In this document: one piece after another, positions 1 to 6,925 of the stretch
How the letters are laid out: each line of letters starts with the position of its first letter
How positions within the stretch are numbered: the first letter of the stretch is position 1
Origin: Armatimonadota bacterium
GTDB taxonomy: Bacteria; Sysuimicrobiota; Sysuimicrobiia; Sysuimicrobiales; JACQTN01
NCBI GenBank assembly: GCA_016210785.1
Contig: JACQTN010000266.1
Location: 1-9,871, forward strand
Direction of reading: 5' to 3'
DNA length: 9,871 bases
Made by a program: the position numbers and the translations under genes
Notes under the pieces: model-generated
Told to the model about the DNA's origin: nothing
Seen by the model: the letters and a program-made list of their open reading frames with translations, nothing else
Database searches by the model: none

Positions 1-140
1 ACGTTGCGCACACCCGGTCCCTCCCTGCTGGATTCGACGCGTGGATTCCGAGGCGAAACCAGTGTAGCCCATTCCGCCCGGCGATGGCAAGACGCCCGGC
101 AGGCATTGACTACGTTGTGCGGGGCATTTCCCGGGGTGGG

Positions 141-605
141 TTACCGGATCAGGTCGTGATCGGGGAGGTCGCGCCGGCCCAGGAGCGCCAGCCGCGTGAC
201 GATCTGGCCGCGGTGGTACTGCTCGTGGGTGACCACGTGCCAGGCAATCTCCGCGACGCTGGCGGACTGGCTGGCATCCCACGGGAACGGGCGCCGGGCG
301 GCGGCGGCCTCGGGCGTCAGCCCCGCCAGGAAGGCGAGGGTGGCCTCTCGCTGGGGCTTCCAGCGCGACAGGATGGCGTCGAGATCGGCGAAGTCCTCGG
401 GAGAGAGGTGCGGCCTGGACCCGCCGCGCACCACGTGCCCGATCCAGTAGGCCTCCGCGCCGATCAGGTGAACCAGGATGTCGCAGATCGGGCGCATGCC
501 CTCGCCGGGCGGGGCGGTCAGTTGCTCCCAGCGATGCGGCCGGCAGAGGGCGACCAGCTCGTCGGGGACCCGCGCGAACGTGTCAGCAATCCGTGGCGGC
601 AGCAT
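141..605 (-). CDS. DinB/YfiT-family putative metal-dependent protein
   Basis: A 154-residue protein with the DinB/YfiT four-helix-bundle pattern. Seen: His46 in the first conserved helix (DILVHLIGAEAYW), and the C-terminal motif WHVVTHEQYHRGQI, which gives His127 and His131. These three histidines match the metal-binding triad of the family. Known: family members are cytoplasmic and often bind divalent metal; some act as thiol-dependent S-transferases (mycothiol or bacillithiol), but many have no assigned reaction. Length is normal for the family. The ATG at 605-603 is preceded by GGAGG with a 6-nt spacer, so the start is well supported. It lies 21 bp downstream of the LLM oxidoreductase on the same strand and is probably co-transcribed with it. 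Inference: it may handle a thiol or a leaving group connected with the flavin enzyme's substrate, but the specific function is unknown. Family assignment is confident, reaction is not. Confidence 0.9.
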   Translation of the reverse strand: MLPPRIADTFARVPDELVALCRPHRWEQLTAPPGEGMRPICDILVHLIGAEAYWIGHVVRGGSRPHLSPEDFADLDAILSRWKPQREATLAFLAGLTPEAAAARRPFPWDASQSASVAEIAWHVVTHEQYHRGQIVTRLALLGRRDLPDHDLIR

Positions 606-626
606 GGCGTGCCTCCAGGCGTGAGA

Positions 627-1646
627 TCACGACAGCGCGAACACGTCCTGCAGGCGCGTGATCTGGTGGCGCGCCGCCGGCCGCAGCAGCGGCAACTCCA
701 CCCCGGCGTCGCGGTACTGCTGCACCCGCCGCCGCACATCATCGGGCGTGCCGCACGCCGTCAGCCCTTCCACATACGAGGCGGGAATCGCCCGCGCCAA
801 CCCGTCCCGCCCGCCGCGCTCGAAAGCCTCCTTGAACGCCGGCAAGTCCTCTTCGCGGATGTACGGCTCGCCCACCTGCATGCGAACGCGGGTGTTATAC
901 TTTGCCCGCGCCGGGTTCATCTTGCTCGCGACTTCCCACCGGATCGCGTCGATGGCCTTCTCCCGGTCATCCTCGATGGACGTCGGGATGATCTGCGCCA
1001 CGGTGAACTGCGACCAGTCCCGGCCGGCCTCCTCGACTGCCTCGCGGAGGATGCGGATGGCGTTGGCCGCGTACTCGGCGGAGCACACCGAGTCCAGCAG
1101 CACGCCGTCCCCGATCTCGCCGGCCAGCCGGAGCCCCTTGAGGCTGGACGCCGCGATCCACAGCGGGACGTGAGCCCGCGGCGGCTTCCACGCCAGCCGC
1201 ACGTTGTCGAACCTCACAAACTGGCCGTGAAAGGACACCGCATGCCCGGTGAGCAGCAGCCGGATGGCCTGCACCCACTCGCGCAGCGTGAGCGCGGGAT
1301 CCAGGTGCTCCATCCCGTGCACCCTGGCGTGGTTGCGCGTGCACGCCCCGGGAACGAGAACGATCCGCCCGCCCGAGAGCTCGTCCAGGCAGGCCGCCGT
1401 CTGCGCCATGAGGACGGGGCTGCGCAGGCGCACCACCTGCGTGGCGCCCAGCGACATGGTCCGCGTGGCCAGGGCGAAGGCCGACAGGGCCGTGACGGAA
1501 TCGCGCACCAGGTTCAGGGTCTCGGAGAAGAAGCCCAGGGCGAATCCCCGCTCCTCGGCCCGCCGCATCCAGCCGGCCATCTCGGTGAAGGTCATTGAGG
1601 GATCGTAGCCGAGGGCGAATCCCGCCCGCATCGAATCGGCACCCAT
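627..1646 (-). CDS. LLM class flavin-dependent oxidoreductase (luciferase-like, F420- or FMN-dependent)
   Basis: A 339-residue protein of the bacterial luciferase-like TIM-barrel superfamily. Seen: an N-terminal strand and helix (RAGFALGYDP, then WMRRAEERGF), the segment RSPVLMAQTAACLDELSGG near residues 75-93 followed by RIVLVPGA, VPLWIAASSLKGLRLAGEIGDG near 160-181, and C-terminal GTPDDVRRRVQQYRDAGV. All are standard for F420-dependent MER-type reductases and FMN-dependent monooxygenases. Which cofactor is used cannot be told from sequence alone. The open frame extends to 1709, but the ATG at 1646 is preferred because AAGGAGG lies 10 nt upstream on the minus strand and the extra 21 residues look non-conserved. 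It precedes the DinB gene by 21 bp and follows the solute-binding protein gene by 205 bp of inverted-repeat-rich DNA. Probable role: oxidation or reduction of a small organic substrate in the cytoplasm. Confidence 0.92.
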   Translation of the reverse strand: MGADSMRAGFALGYDPSMTFTEMAGWMRRAEERGFALGFFSETLNLVRDSVTALSAFALATRTMSLGATQVVRLRSPVLMAQTAACLDELSGGRIVLVPGACTRNHARVHGMEHLDPALTLREWVQAIRLLLTGHAVSFHGQFVRFDNVRLAWKPPRAHVPLWIAASSLKGLRLAGEIGDGVLLDSVCSAEYAANAIRILREAVEEAGRDWSQFTVAQIIPTSIEDDREKAIDAIRWEVASKMNPARAKYNTRVRMQVGEPYIREEDLPAFKEAFERGGRDGLARAIPASYVEGLTACGTPDDVRRRVQQYRDAGVELPLLRPAARHQITRLQDVFALS

Positions 1647-1715
1647 CCTCTCACGGCCTCCTTGTCGTTTGACCGGAACCCAGGCGCCTGTCTGAGCATC
1701 TGCTGCCACCTGCGA

Positions 1716-1814
1716 ACCGCCGTAGGGCGGTGGGCAGGCGCGGGGTTCCTGACCCCCCTGAAATCTCTGGAGACCTCAATTCACAACGCCAGGGGTCCAC
1801 CAGAGACTTCAGGG
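1716..1814 (-). terminator. Tandem inverted repeats between solute-binding protein and LLM genes
   Basis: Three stem-loops sit in a row. The first has 15-nt arms at 1756-1770 and 1800-1814 with 14 of 15 Watson-Crick pairs; the odd pair becomes G-U only in minus-strand RNA, so the structure fits a transcript leaving the solute-binding protein gene. The second is GGGGT/ACCCC at 1742-1746 and 1752-1756 with a 5-nt loop. The third is ACCGCC/GGCGGT at 1716-1721 and 1726-1731 with loop GTAG. A ten-base palindrome, CAGGCGCCTG, follows at 1681-1690. There is no T-run after any stem, so a classical intrinsic terminator is not shown. It could equally be an attenuating or stabilising leader for the LLM-DinB pair. 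Confidence 0.45.
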
Positions 1815-1851
1815 AGGGTATCAGAAAATGCGCATCATATTCTGGGGTGGC

Positions 1852-3606
1852 TCAGCGCGTCCAGGTCCAGCGCCGTGCGTTCCACGTCCAGTATCCCGGG
1901 GTCTGGGCCAGACCCAGCGGCCGGAGCCCGAGGAACCCCTCGCGCCACACCGCCGCGCCCACCTGGTTGTAGATCAGGAACATGACCGCCTCCTCGGCCC
2001 ACACGCGCTGGAACTCCTGGTGCAGGCGCATCCGCTCGCGCAGGTCCAGCGCCCGCTGGTACGTGCGCAGGATGCGGTCGAACTCCTCGCTGCGGAACCC
2101 GGTCGCGTTGCCCGAGCGCTGGCCTACCGGCCGGATGTTCCAGGACCCGAATCGCAGGTCGATGTCGGTGAAGTCGTCCACATACTCGCTGAAGTTGATG
2201 AAGTCGGGCGGCCGGCGCCTGGTGGCCCAGCTCTCGGCCAGGATGACGCGGGCGGGTTTGTTGTCGATGACCATCTCGATCCCCGCCTCGCGCCACTGCG
2301 CCTGGAGGATCTGCTGGATGCGCTCCCGCGTCCGGTCTCCCGCCGTGGACGTGACGACGAAGCCCAACCGCTCTCCCGCGGCGTTCCTCCGGATGCCGTC
2401 GGGCCCCGCCCGCCACCCGGCCTCCTCCAGCAGGCGCCGCGCCCGGTCGGGATCGTACGGGTACCTCCTGATCTCTTTGAGATACCACGGGTGGGTGGAC
2501 GGCAGGTAGCTGTGCGCCACGGGGACCCGGCTCCGGAACACCCCCTGCACGATCCCCTCGCGGTCGCTCGCGTACAGGAGCGCCTGGCGGACGCGGCGGT
2601 CGCGCAGGTGCAGGTTCTCGTAGTTGGGGAAGAACGCCTCGCTGGACGGCGCCGGGAAGAACTGGACCTGGTACCCCTGCATGCGCCCCTGCCGCAGGAG
2701 CGTCTCGATCTCCATGACCTGTCCCAGGGGGATGCCGCCGGGAGCGGGGGAGGCGGCGTCGAGGGTCCCGGCCATGAAGTTGGCCACCATGGTGTTGATG
2801 TCGCTGAAGAACCGGAAGACCACGCGGTCGAGCGCGGGCCGCCCCAGGTGGTAGTTGGGGTTCGCCTCGAAGACCATCTCGTTACCCCGGAGCCACGACT
2901 TCAGGATGAAGGGACCCACGCCGACGGTCACGCGGGGGTCCTGGCCGTAAAGGATCTCCGCGAACCGCTCAATGCCCGTGCGCCGTACCATCGGCTCCAC
3001 CACGTGCCGAGGCACCGGCGCCGGGAACGCCCCCAGCCAGAGGAGGTTGGCGCGCGCGTTGGGCTGGCGGAAGCGCACCAGCAGGGTGTGGTCGTCCACC
3101 TGCCGGATGCTCTCGATGTCGGGCAGGGTCGGGCGCGCACCGAACGGGCCCTGCGGATTGCGCCAGAGTTCCCACGTGTAGAGCACATCGGCAGCGGTGA
3201 GCGGACGGCCGTCGTGCCACTTGAGATCCCGGCGCAGCCGCCAGGTCAGCTCCATCCGCCCGTCAGGGAAGACCTTCCACAGCCCGTTGCGCAGGGTGGG
3301 CACCTGCTCCACGTACTCGTTGAGGGGCTCCAGCCGGTCATTCTTCACGTTCTCTACGAGGGCCGTGTACAGCACGGTCAGCGCCTTCTCCACGGCGCCC
3401 GTGATGACGAGCGGGTTCAGGCTGGACGGCTCCTGGATGTTGCCGAAGACGACCTCCCGGCGCGGCCCCGGGCCGGCCGCGCCCGGCCAGGCGCCCGCCA
3501 CCACAAAGACGGCTCCGATCAGTGCGGCAATCGGCCACCCGGCCCTTCGCCGGTTCGTACTTGCGCCCTTAATGAACTGCGATTGCTGTCTCGTGTCCAT
3601 CATCAT
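1852..3606 (-). CDS. ABC transporter substrate-binding protein, SBP_bac_5 (peptide/nickel/opine type)
   Basis: A 584-residue secreted solute-binding protein of the DppA/OppA family (SBP_bac_5). Seen: a basic N-terminus (NRRRAG), a hydrophobic signal segment (WPIAALIGAVFVVAGAW, about residues 25-41) ending in small residues, then the mature start EVVFGNIQEPSSLNP. The family signature WHDGRPLTAADVLYTWELW lies near residue 131, and RRVRQALLYASDREGIV is the usual central block. There is no lipobox cysteine, so it is probably a Sec-secreted or membrane-anchored protein rather than a lipoprotein. The 5' end reads GTG ATG ATG ATG; GGAG at 3615-3612 gives 5 nt to the ATG at 3606 and 8 nt to the one at 3603, so the exact start is uncertain by up to three codons. 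No permease or ATPase genes flank it, which makes it an orphan here. The ligand cannot be inferred. A link with the LLM-DinB pair downstream is possible but unproven. Confidence 0.93.
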   Translation of the reverse strand: MMMDTRQQSQFIKGASTNRRRAGWPIAALIGAVFVVAGAWPGAAGPGPRREVVFGNIQEPSSLNPLVITGAVEKALTVLYTALVENVKNDRLEPLNEYVEQVPTLRNGLWKVFPDGRMELTWRLRRDLKWHDGRPLTAADVLYTWELWRNPQGPFGARPTLPDIESIRQVDDHTLLVRFRQPNARANLLWLGAFPAPVPRHVVEPMVRRTGIERFAEILYGQDPRVTVGVGPFILKSWLRGNEMVFEANPNYHLGRPALDRVVFRFFSDINTMVANFMAGTLDAASPAPGGIPLGQVMEIETLLRQGRMQGYQVQFFPAPSSEAFFPNYENLHLRDRRVRQALLYASDREGIVQGVFRSRVPVAHSYLPSTHPWYLKEIRRYPYDPDRARRLLEEAGWRAGPDGIRRNAAGERLGFVVTSTAGDRTRERIQQILQAQWREAGIEMVIDNKPARVILAESWATRRRPPDFINFSEYVDDFTDIDLRFGSWNIRPVGQRSGNATGFRSEEFDRILRTYQRALDLRERMRLHQEFQRVWAEEAVMFLIYNQVGAAVWREGFLGLRPLGLAQTPGYWTWNARRWTWTR

Positions 3607-3659
3607 CACCTCTCCGGTCCCGTCGATGCAGCCTGATACGACGCCCGCGATCTCATCAC

Positions 3660-3690
3660 ATTCTACCTTGAGGCGATCCCCCTCCTACAA
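3660..3690 (-). promoter_or_regulatory. Weak candidate promoter for the solute-binding protein gene
   Basis: On the minus strand TAGAAT (3665-3660) lies about 53 bp before the start-codon cluster, with TTGTAG at 3690-3685. The 19-bp spacing is longer than optimal, so this is only a tentative sigma-70-like promoter. Confidence 0.22.
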
Positions 3691-4050
3691 CCTGCACCCG
3701 CTGCGCGGTTGCAAGCCACACGACCGGTCCGCCCAGTGCGCCGCCGGCCCGCAGGCACGACGTGGCGCGCCCCACCAGCCTCACGTGCTTGATGTCCACC
3801 CAGATCGATTGACCCCGGACCTGGGCCTCTCGCCCCTGCCGGAAGCCGGAGTGACGGCGCTTGGAAAGCGCCCCAGGGAAGTGGTGCCCTTCGGAGATCA
3901 GGGAAACGGTCGATCGGGACAGACTGATCTGACTGTTTGCGTTCAAGGCACGGACTCAACCGCACCGGTCGCTACCGCCGCGCCCGCAGACACGCAGAAT
4001 AAAAGCTCGACATAGGCACCGCATAGGCGGGCCCTCGGGACTCCACGGGG
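3691..4050. other. Intergenic stretch with no supportable gene
   Basis: Open frames of about 96-100 codons exist here on the minus strand, but they are rich in Arg, Gly and Pro, start from TTG or a poorly placed codon without a ribosome binding site, and match no family I recognise. A small hairpin, CGGGG-TCAA-CCCCG, at 4046-4059 overlaps the stop codon of the doubtful frame at 4051-4263. I see no RNA gene, IS end or repeat in this stretch. Confidence 0.4.
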
Positions 4051-4263
4051 TCAACCCCGCACGCCAACTTCGCCGAGATGTTTGTGCCCTCTTGGCCAGC
4101 CGCAGAATTTACGGTCAAGACGCCCGAAGAATCGGTAGGTCTGACAGACGTCGCAGGCTACCTCTTGATGCTTCCGGACGATGTGCAGCCGCGGCTGGCC
4201 GTTACGCCCTGCTCCCCCGGCGTGCTGGTCCTGCCAAACCTTCTCAAAAGGACAGGCCCACAA
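4051..4263 (-). CDS. Doubtful small Cys/His-rich protein or gene remnant
   Basis: A 70-codon frame, starting with TTG at best, encodes a Cys/His-containing peptide: ACPF near residue 4, H-x3-H near the middle, then ACDVC, and finally KFCGW and RGHKH. The spaced CxxC, Cys and His residues recall a zinc-ribbon or zinc-knuckle fold. The reading frame stays open eight codons beyond the TTG, back to a TAA (GDYWAVDE is the implied extension), with no ATG or GTG. AAGGTGAT, a good anti-SD match, lies near that point but is not followed by a start codon in this frame. This could be the truncated end of a longer gene that has lost its start, a real small protein, or chance. I do not recognise a family. 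Its codons end in G or C often enough to be compatible with coding. Confidence 0.28.
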   Translation of the reverse strand: MWACPFEKVWQDQHAGGAGRNGQPRLHIVRKHQEVACDVCQTYRFFGRLDRKFCGWPRGHKHLGEVGVRG

Positions 4264-4367
4264 TTCGTCAACGGCCCAGTAATCACCTTAACAGCAACAC
4301 AGCTTACAGACATGCCTTTAGGCCCACTACCCGGTCACACATAGAAGCGGAACAAATCAAAAGACGG

Positions 4368-5297
4368 TTATTTTGCGAACCTGAAAAACCTACTGAAGTG
4401 CTCATCCCCAATCTCACCACGCCCGACCACAAAGCACACCCTTGCATCCTTCGGTATCTCACAGCCGTCGCCAGCGTCCCGTATGACCTGAAATGGCGGC
4501 CCGTTGGTGTCCCCCACAAGGGTCCGTGCTCGCGACAATTCGACAGCAAGCCTCCCCCGGTCTATCTCGTAGTCTCCTGTCAGGCCCCGAAAGACCCTAA
4601 GTATTGTCTCCTTTGGTGCCTTCCTCCCACCGCTCTTGCACACTGCAATTGCAAACGCGCATAGACACAGAAAATGCCTTCGGTGTACGCCGACTTGCCT
4701 GATCAAGTTCTTTCCACAGCGGTAGACGGGTGGGCTCTCGTTCGTATCTATGAAAATCAAGAAATCTCGTCTGCGCTCCCACAATTGCGCGCGCACTCGA
4801 GGGGGGAGAATTACGCCCACGTTCTTGTCGTCATTCGTCCAGGCGAGTTGCAGCACATTAGGAGGCGCAAAGCGTTCTTTGGACCCAAGTGTATCTCTGA
4901 GCGTCTTGTCCTCCGTACGGCCCTCAGCCCACCCCGTGAATATGTCCACGAGGTTCTTCTTTAGCTCCGGTGATAGCCGAAACTCCCTGAGATTTTCCGA
5001 TGCGACATGTCTGACTTCATTGACGGACAGTCTTCTGCCAATCTTAAACTCCAGCGATTCGATGGCCGAATCGACCGCTTTGAAAGCCGCTCTGTAGGTG
5101 GTCTCCTCGCCGAGAGCATAGGCAAGTCCAAGACCGGTCGCCCATAGAACGGACAGACCGTCTACACTGGTCGCGCCGAACGGGCGGTCGTGAGGTGGAG
5201 AACTTGGCCGCGGCAGGTCATGCGCTCCTGCGGGGTCGTTGCGCCATGTTCCTCTTCCGCGCGGTTCTGGCGGATCTGTTAGCCGGGGATCCGACAT
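4368..5297 (-). CDS. Uncharacterised protein with C-terminal OmpR-like winged-helix region
   Basis: A hypothetical protein, 309 residues from the ATG at 5297 or 319 from a GTG at 5327. The ATG is preferred: AAGG lies just upstream, close but usable, and the ten extra residues are unremarkable. Seen, in longer-form numbering: residues 11-50 are Pro/Arg/Asp-rich and probably disordered; residues 55-140 look helical (YRAAFKAVDSAIESLEFKIGRRL, with an SVNEVRHVASENLREF helix); residues about 205-290 follow the spacing of a transcriptional-regulator winged helix (HRRHFLCLCAFAIAV, then KETILRVFRGLTGDYEIDRG, then LAVELSRARTLVG, PPFQVIRDAGDGCEI, where OmpR proteins have isRLRrKL and iirTvrGvGYrl). No receiver or kinase domain is present. 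The gene is lower in GC than its neighbours and stands alone, suggesting transfer. The winged-helix reading is inference from pattern, not an established match. No function is assigned. Confidence 0.75.
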   Translation of the reverse strand: MSDPRLTDPPEPRGRGTWRNDPAGAHDLPRPSSPPHDRPFGATSVDGLSVLWATGLGLAYALGEETTYRAAFKAVDSAIESLEFKIGRRLSVNEVRHVASENLREFRLSPELKKNLVDIFTGWAEGRTEDKTLRDTLGSKERFAPPNVLQLAWTNDDKNVGVILPPRVRAQLWERRRDFLIFIDTNESPPVYRCGKNLIRQVGVHRRHFLCLCAFAIAVCKSGGRKAPKETILRVFRGLTGDYEIDRGRLAVELSRARTLVGDTNGPPFQVIRDAGDGCEIPKDARVCFVVGRGEIGDEHFSRFFRFAK

Positions 5298-5457
5298 GAC
5301 CTTGTCAATATTTCTACGCCTGGCCACGCTGCCAGTTTGGTCTTGGAATAGCGAAGGCGCTCTGGCTTCCTGCGCTCCTTCTCCTCTCGCCGGTGCCGCC
5401 TAGCGCAAATGGGGCAGTAGCAACCCCTACTTGATTGTATTGCTGCAAGCGGGAATA

Positions 5458-5475
5458 AGTCAATTTCGAATGACT
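5458..5475. promoter_or_regulatory. Operator-like inverted repeat between divergent genes
   Basis: AGTCA at 5458-5462 and TGACT at 5471-5475 flank an AT-rich centre containing the palindrome TTCGAA. The site sits between the minus-strand unknown protein (start 5297) and the plus-strand membrane protein (start 5534). It has the size of a dimeric regulator site, but no convincing -35/-10 pair was found around it. Confidence 0.22.
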
Positions 5476-5533
5476 CTTAGCGATGCAGGACTCATCATTG
5501 GAATCGCAACTCCACGATGGGTGGTGACCACCT

Positions 5534-5758
5534 ATGCGAAGGAGGGAGGCCGAAGAACTTCGGTCTCGTCTGGCGACCGTCGAGCGAGGGCTCTTTCTGG
5601 TAATCGCGGCCGCGGTCGGTCTGGCAGCAGTGCTTTCCGCAGCGGCCGTATACCTGAAGATCCTTGGAGAACAGACGGCCGCGATCATAGGTGTCATTTG
5701 GACCGCGTCAACGGTTGCCATTGGCCTCCTCGGACTCGTGACGAGGAAGCAATTGTAG
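5534..5758 (+). CDS. Small two-helix membrane protein, unknown function
   Basis: A 74-residue protein with a charged, probably coiled N-terminus (RRREAEELRSRLATVERG) followed by two clear hydrophobic segments, about residues 19-41 (LFLVIAAAVGLAAVLSAAAVY) and 47-68 (TAAIIGVIWTASTVAIGLLG), ending in TRKQL. This predicts a hairpin in the inner membrane with both ends in the cytoplasm. The ATG at 5534 is the first start after an in-frame TGA nine bases upstream, and GGTGGTGA lies 6 nt before it, close to the GGAGGTGA consensus. It is divergent from the 309-residue unknown gene and converges on the HEPN remnant. I do not recognise a family. The alternating charged/hydrophobic layout and the ribosome binding site make it more likely real than the antisense frame over the same bases. 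Confidence 0.65.
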   Translation: MRRREAEELRSRLATVERGLFLVIAAAVGLAAVLSAAAVYLKILGEQTAAIIGVIWTASTVAIGLLGLVTRKQL

Positions 5759-5850
5759 AGCATCTGCCTCAATGGAAACCAGGCGTACACCATGGCCGCG
5801 GGCCACGCCGGTGAGGGAAGACTGACCGCGTAGGGATTCGGCCGCCATGA

Positions 5851-6225
5851 CTACTTCCGGCGGATCCTCCGCGCCCACTTCACCACGCGTTCCGCATGCT
5901 TCACGGCGACCTGTGCATCTTGGGCCCGACACAGCCGGGCTTGGTACTCGACGGTGTTCTTTCGGTCGAGCAGTGCCGCCAACTGATCGGATGCCTTCTT
6001 CGCATCTTCGTCGCCTGGGAAGAGTTGTCGAAGCAGCCGAACCTGATCCATGTGGGTCTGGCTGACCGAGCGCACGCCGGCGCATGTAACGCAGGCGGCG
6101 TCGCCCGCGGAGATCGCGGCGTGCACAGAAAGAAGCACCGCGCTATCCCAGCGCCCGGCCGCGGCGGCCTCGAGCGCAGATACGAGGTGGCTCTCAGCTT
6201 TCCGAAGATAGTTATCTCCCTACAT
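5851..6225 (-). pseudogene. HEPN-domain protein (HepT-like) of an MNT/HEPN pair, interrupted by TAG at codon 2
   Basis: The frame encodes a HEPN-type helical protein: LRKAESHLVSALEAAAAG, then WDSAVLLSVHAAISAGDA, then a C-terminal half with LLDRKNTVEYQARLCRAQ and AVKHAERVVKWARRI. This matches HEPN partners of minimal nucleotidyltransferases. The variant KNTVEY replaces the RX4-6H RNase motif of canonical HEPN toxins; a Tyr stands where His is expected, a variation I associate with some MNT-linked HEPN proteins. The family N-terminal helix is encoded up to 6219, but the only ATG (6225-6223) is followed directly by TAG, and no ATG, GTG or TTG occurs in frame until GTG at 6138. Starting there gives 95 residues that lack the first helix. 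It begins 46 nt after the MNT gene stop, the usual order. It is either a recent pseudogene, a sequencing error, or a gene using an unusual start. HEPN family confidence is high. Confidence 0.68.
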
Positions 6226-6271
6226 GGGCGATGTGTCGCGTGTGGGGACTCCAAGACGCGGCGGCCTCTCC

Positions 6272-6916
6272 TTACGCACCGGTGGCCACCTCCGCCAGGC
6301 TTCGCCCGGCCAGCGCGCGGCCCTCTCGCATGACGGATCGCATCAACCGGTCCCCAGCCCGAAGGCGCCGCCGAACTTCATCTCCGGTCAGCGCCAGGAT
6401 GGAGACGAACCGGCCAAACCGATCGCTCAGGCGCCCGCGCACTTCGTCGGCACGCCGCTCCACTTCCTCGCGCCCATCTGGCGTGACGGTTACGACCAGC
6501 AAGTCAACGTCACTGTGCTCTCTCGCATCACCTCGGGCCCAACTGCCGTAAAGCACCACGGCGTGGGCGAAGGGCTGGAGGGTAGAAAACAACTCTGCAC
6601 CCAGGCGGTCCAGCCACTGCTCTTCGTTCCGGAACGCCGGGCCGATGACGTCGGTGACGAGATAGCTGTCGTCGTTGAGGGCGTAGAGGTAGGCTCGTCC
6701 GGCGCGCCGGCGCTGTACAAGACCCAGCCTCGCCAGCATTCCAAGAGCTTCCAGGGCCCTGGTGGGGTGGACTCCAGCCGATGTTGCCAGCTGCCGGCCG
6801 GTCAGACCACCCGGATGTGTTGACAGGTACCGCAGAAGGCGAATCGCCGGCCTGGAGGCCAGGGCGTCCAGCGGCCGTGCAGGCAATGTACGCTTCTTGC
6901 GCTCATGTGTACGCAT
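6272..6916 (-). CDS. Nucleotidyltransferase (MNT, DNA polymerase beta-like) with N-terminal winged helix
   Basis: A 214-residue fusion. Residues about 15-78 form a winged helix-turn-helix (AIRLLRYLSTHPGGLTGRQL, then SAGVHPTRALEALGMLARLG, then GLVQRRRAGRAYLYALN). Residues 115-205 are a minimal nucleotidyltransferase with the signature GSWARGDAREHSDVDLLV: Gly124-Ser125 and Asp136/Asp138 as the metal pair. A third acidic residue on the later strand (FVSILALT) is not evident, as in several MNT-like proteins. Known: in HEPN/MNT modules the nucleotidyltransferase is the antitoxin and can modify the HEPN toxin with AMP, while the winged helix may autoregulate. The HEPN partner lies 46 nt downstream but is broken at its 5' end. 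The ATG at 6916 is chosen because a promoter ends about 9 bp before it. There is no ribosome binding site, consistent with leaderless translation. Confidence 0.9.
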   Translation of the reverse strand: MRTHERKKRTLPARPLDALASRPAIRLLRYLSTHPGGLTGRQLATSAGVHPTRALEALGMLARLGLVQRRRAGRAYLYALNDDSYLVTDVIGPAFRNEEQWLDRLGAELFSTLQPFAHAVVLYGSWARGDAREHSDVDLLVVTVTPDGREEVERRADEVRGRLSDRFGRFVSILALTGDEVRRRLRAGDRLMRSVMREGRALAGRSLAEVATGA

Positions 6917-6925
6917 TTCGGATAC

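Noticed and set aside
77..100. Two copies of CGCCCGGC near the left end
   Set aside because: An 8-base GC-rich repeat is expected by chance at this composition and has no further structure.
84..1598. A 504-codon plus-strand open frame
   Set aside because: It is antisense to the LLM and DinB genes, both of which have clear family motifs and ribosome binding sites; its composition is Arg/Pro/Gly-rich and matches nothing.
1647..1709. A 21-residue N-terminal extension of the LLM oxidoreductase
   Set aside because: AAGGAGG lies inside it, in front of the ATG at 1646, so it is leader sequence rather than coding.
1828..3636. A 602-codon plus-strand open frame
   Set aside because: Antisense to the solute-binding protein gene; high GC keeps the opposite strand free of stops.
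3656..3946. A 96-codon minus-strand open frame
   Set aside because: TTG start without ribosome binding site, low-complexity composition and no recognisable motif.
5314..5793. A 159-codon minus-strand open frame
   Set aside because: Antisense to the two-helix membrane protein, Ser/Arg-rich, and overlapping the start region of the neighbouring unknown gene.
5901..6254. A 117-codon minus-strand frame overlapping the HEPN gene
   Set aside because: It is the neighbouring frame of the HEPN sequence; the HEPN frame shows the family pattern and this one does not.
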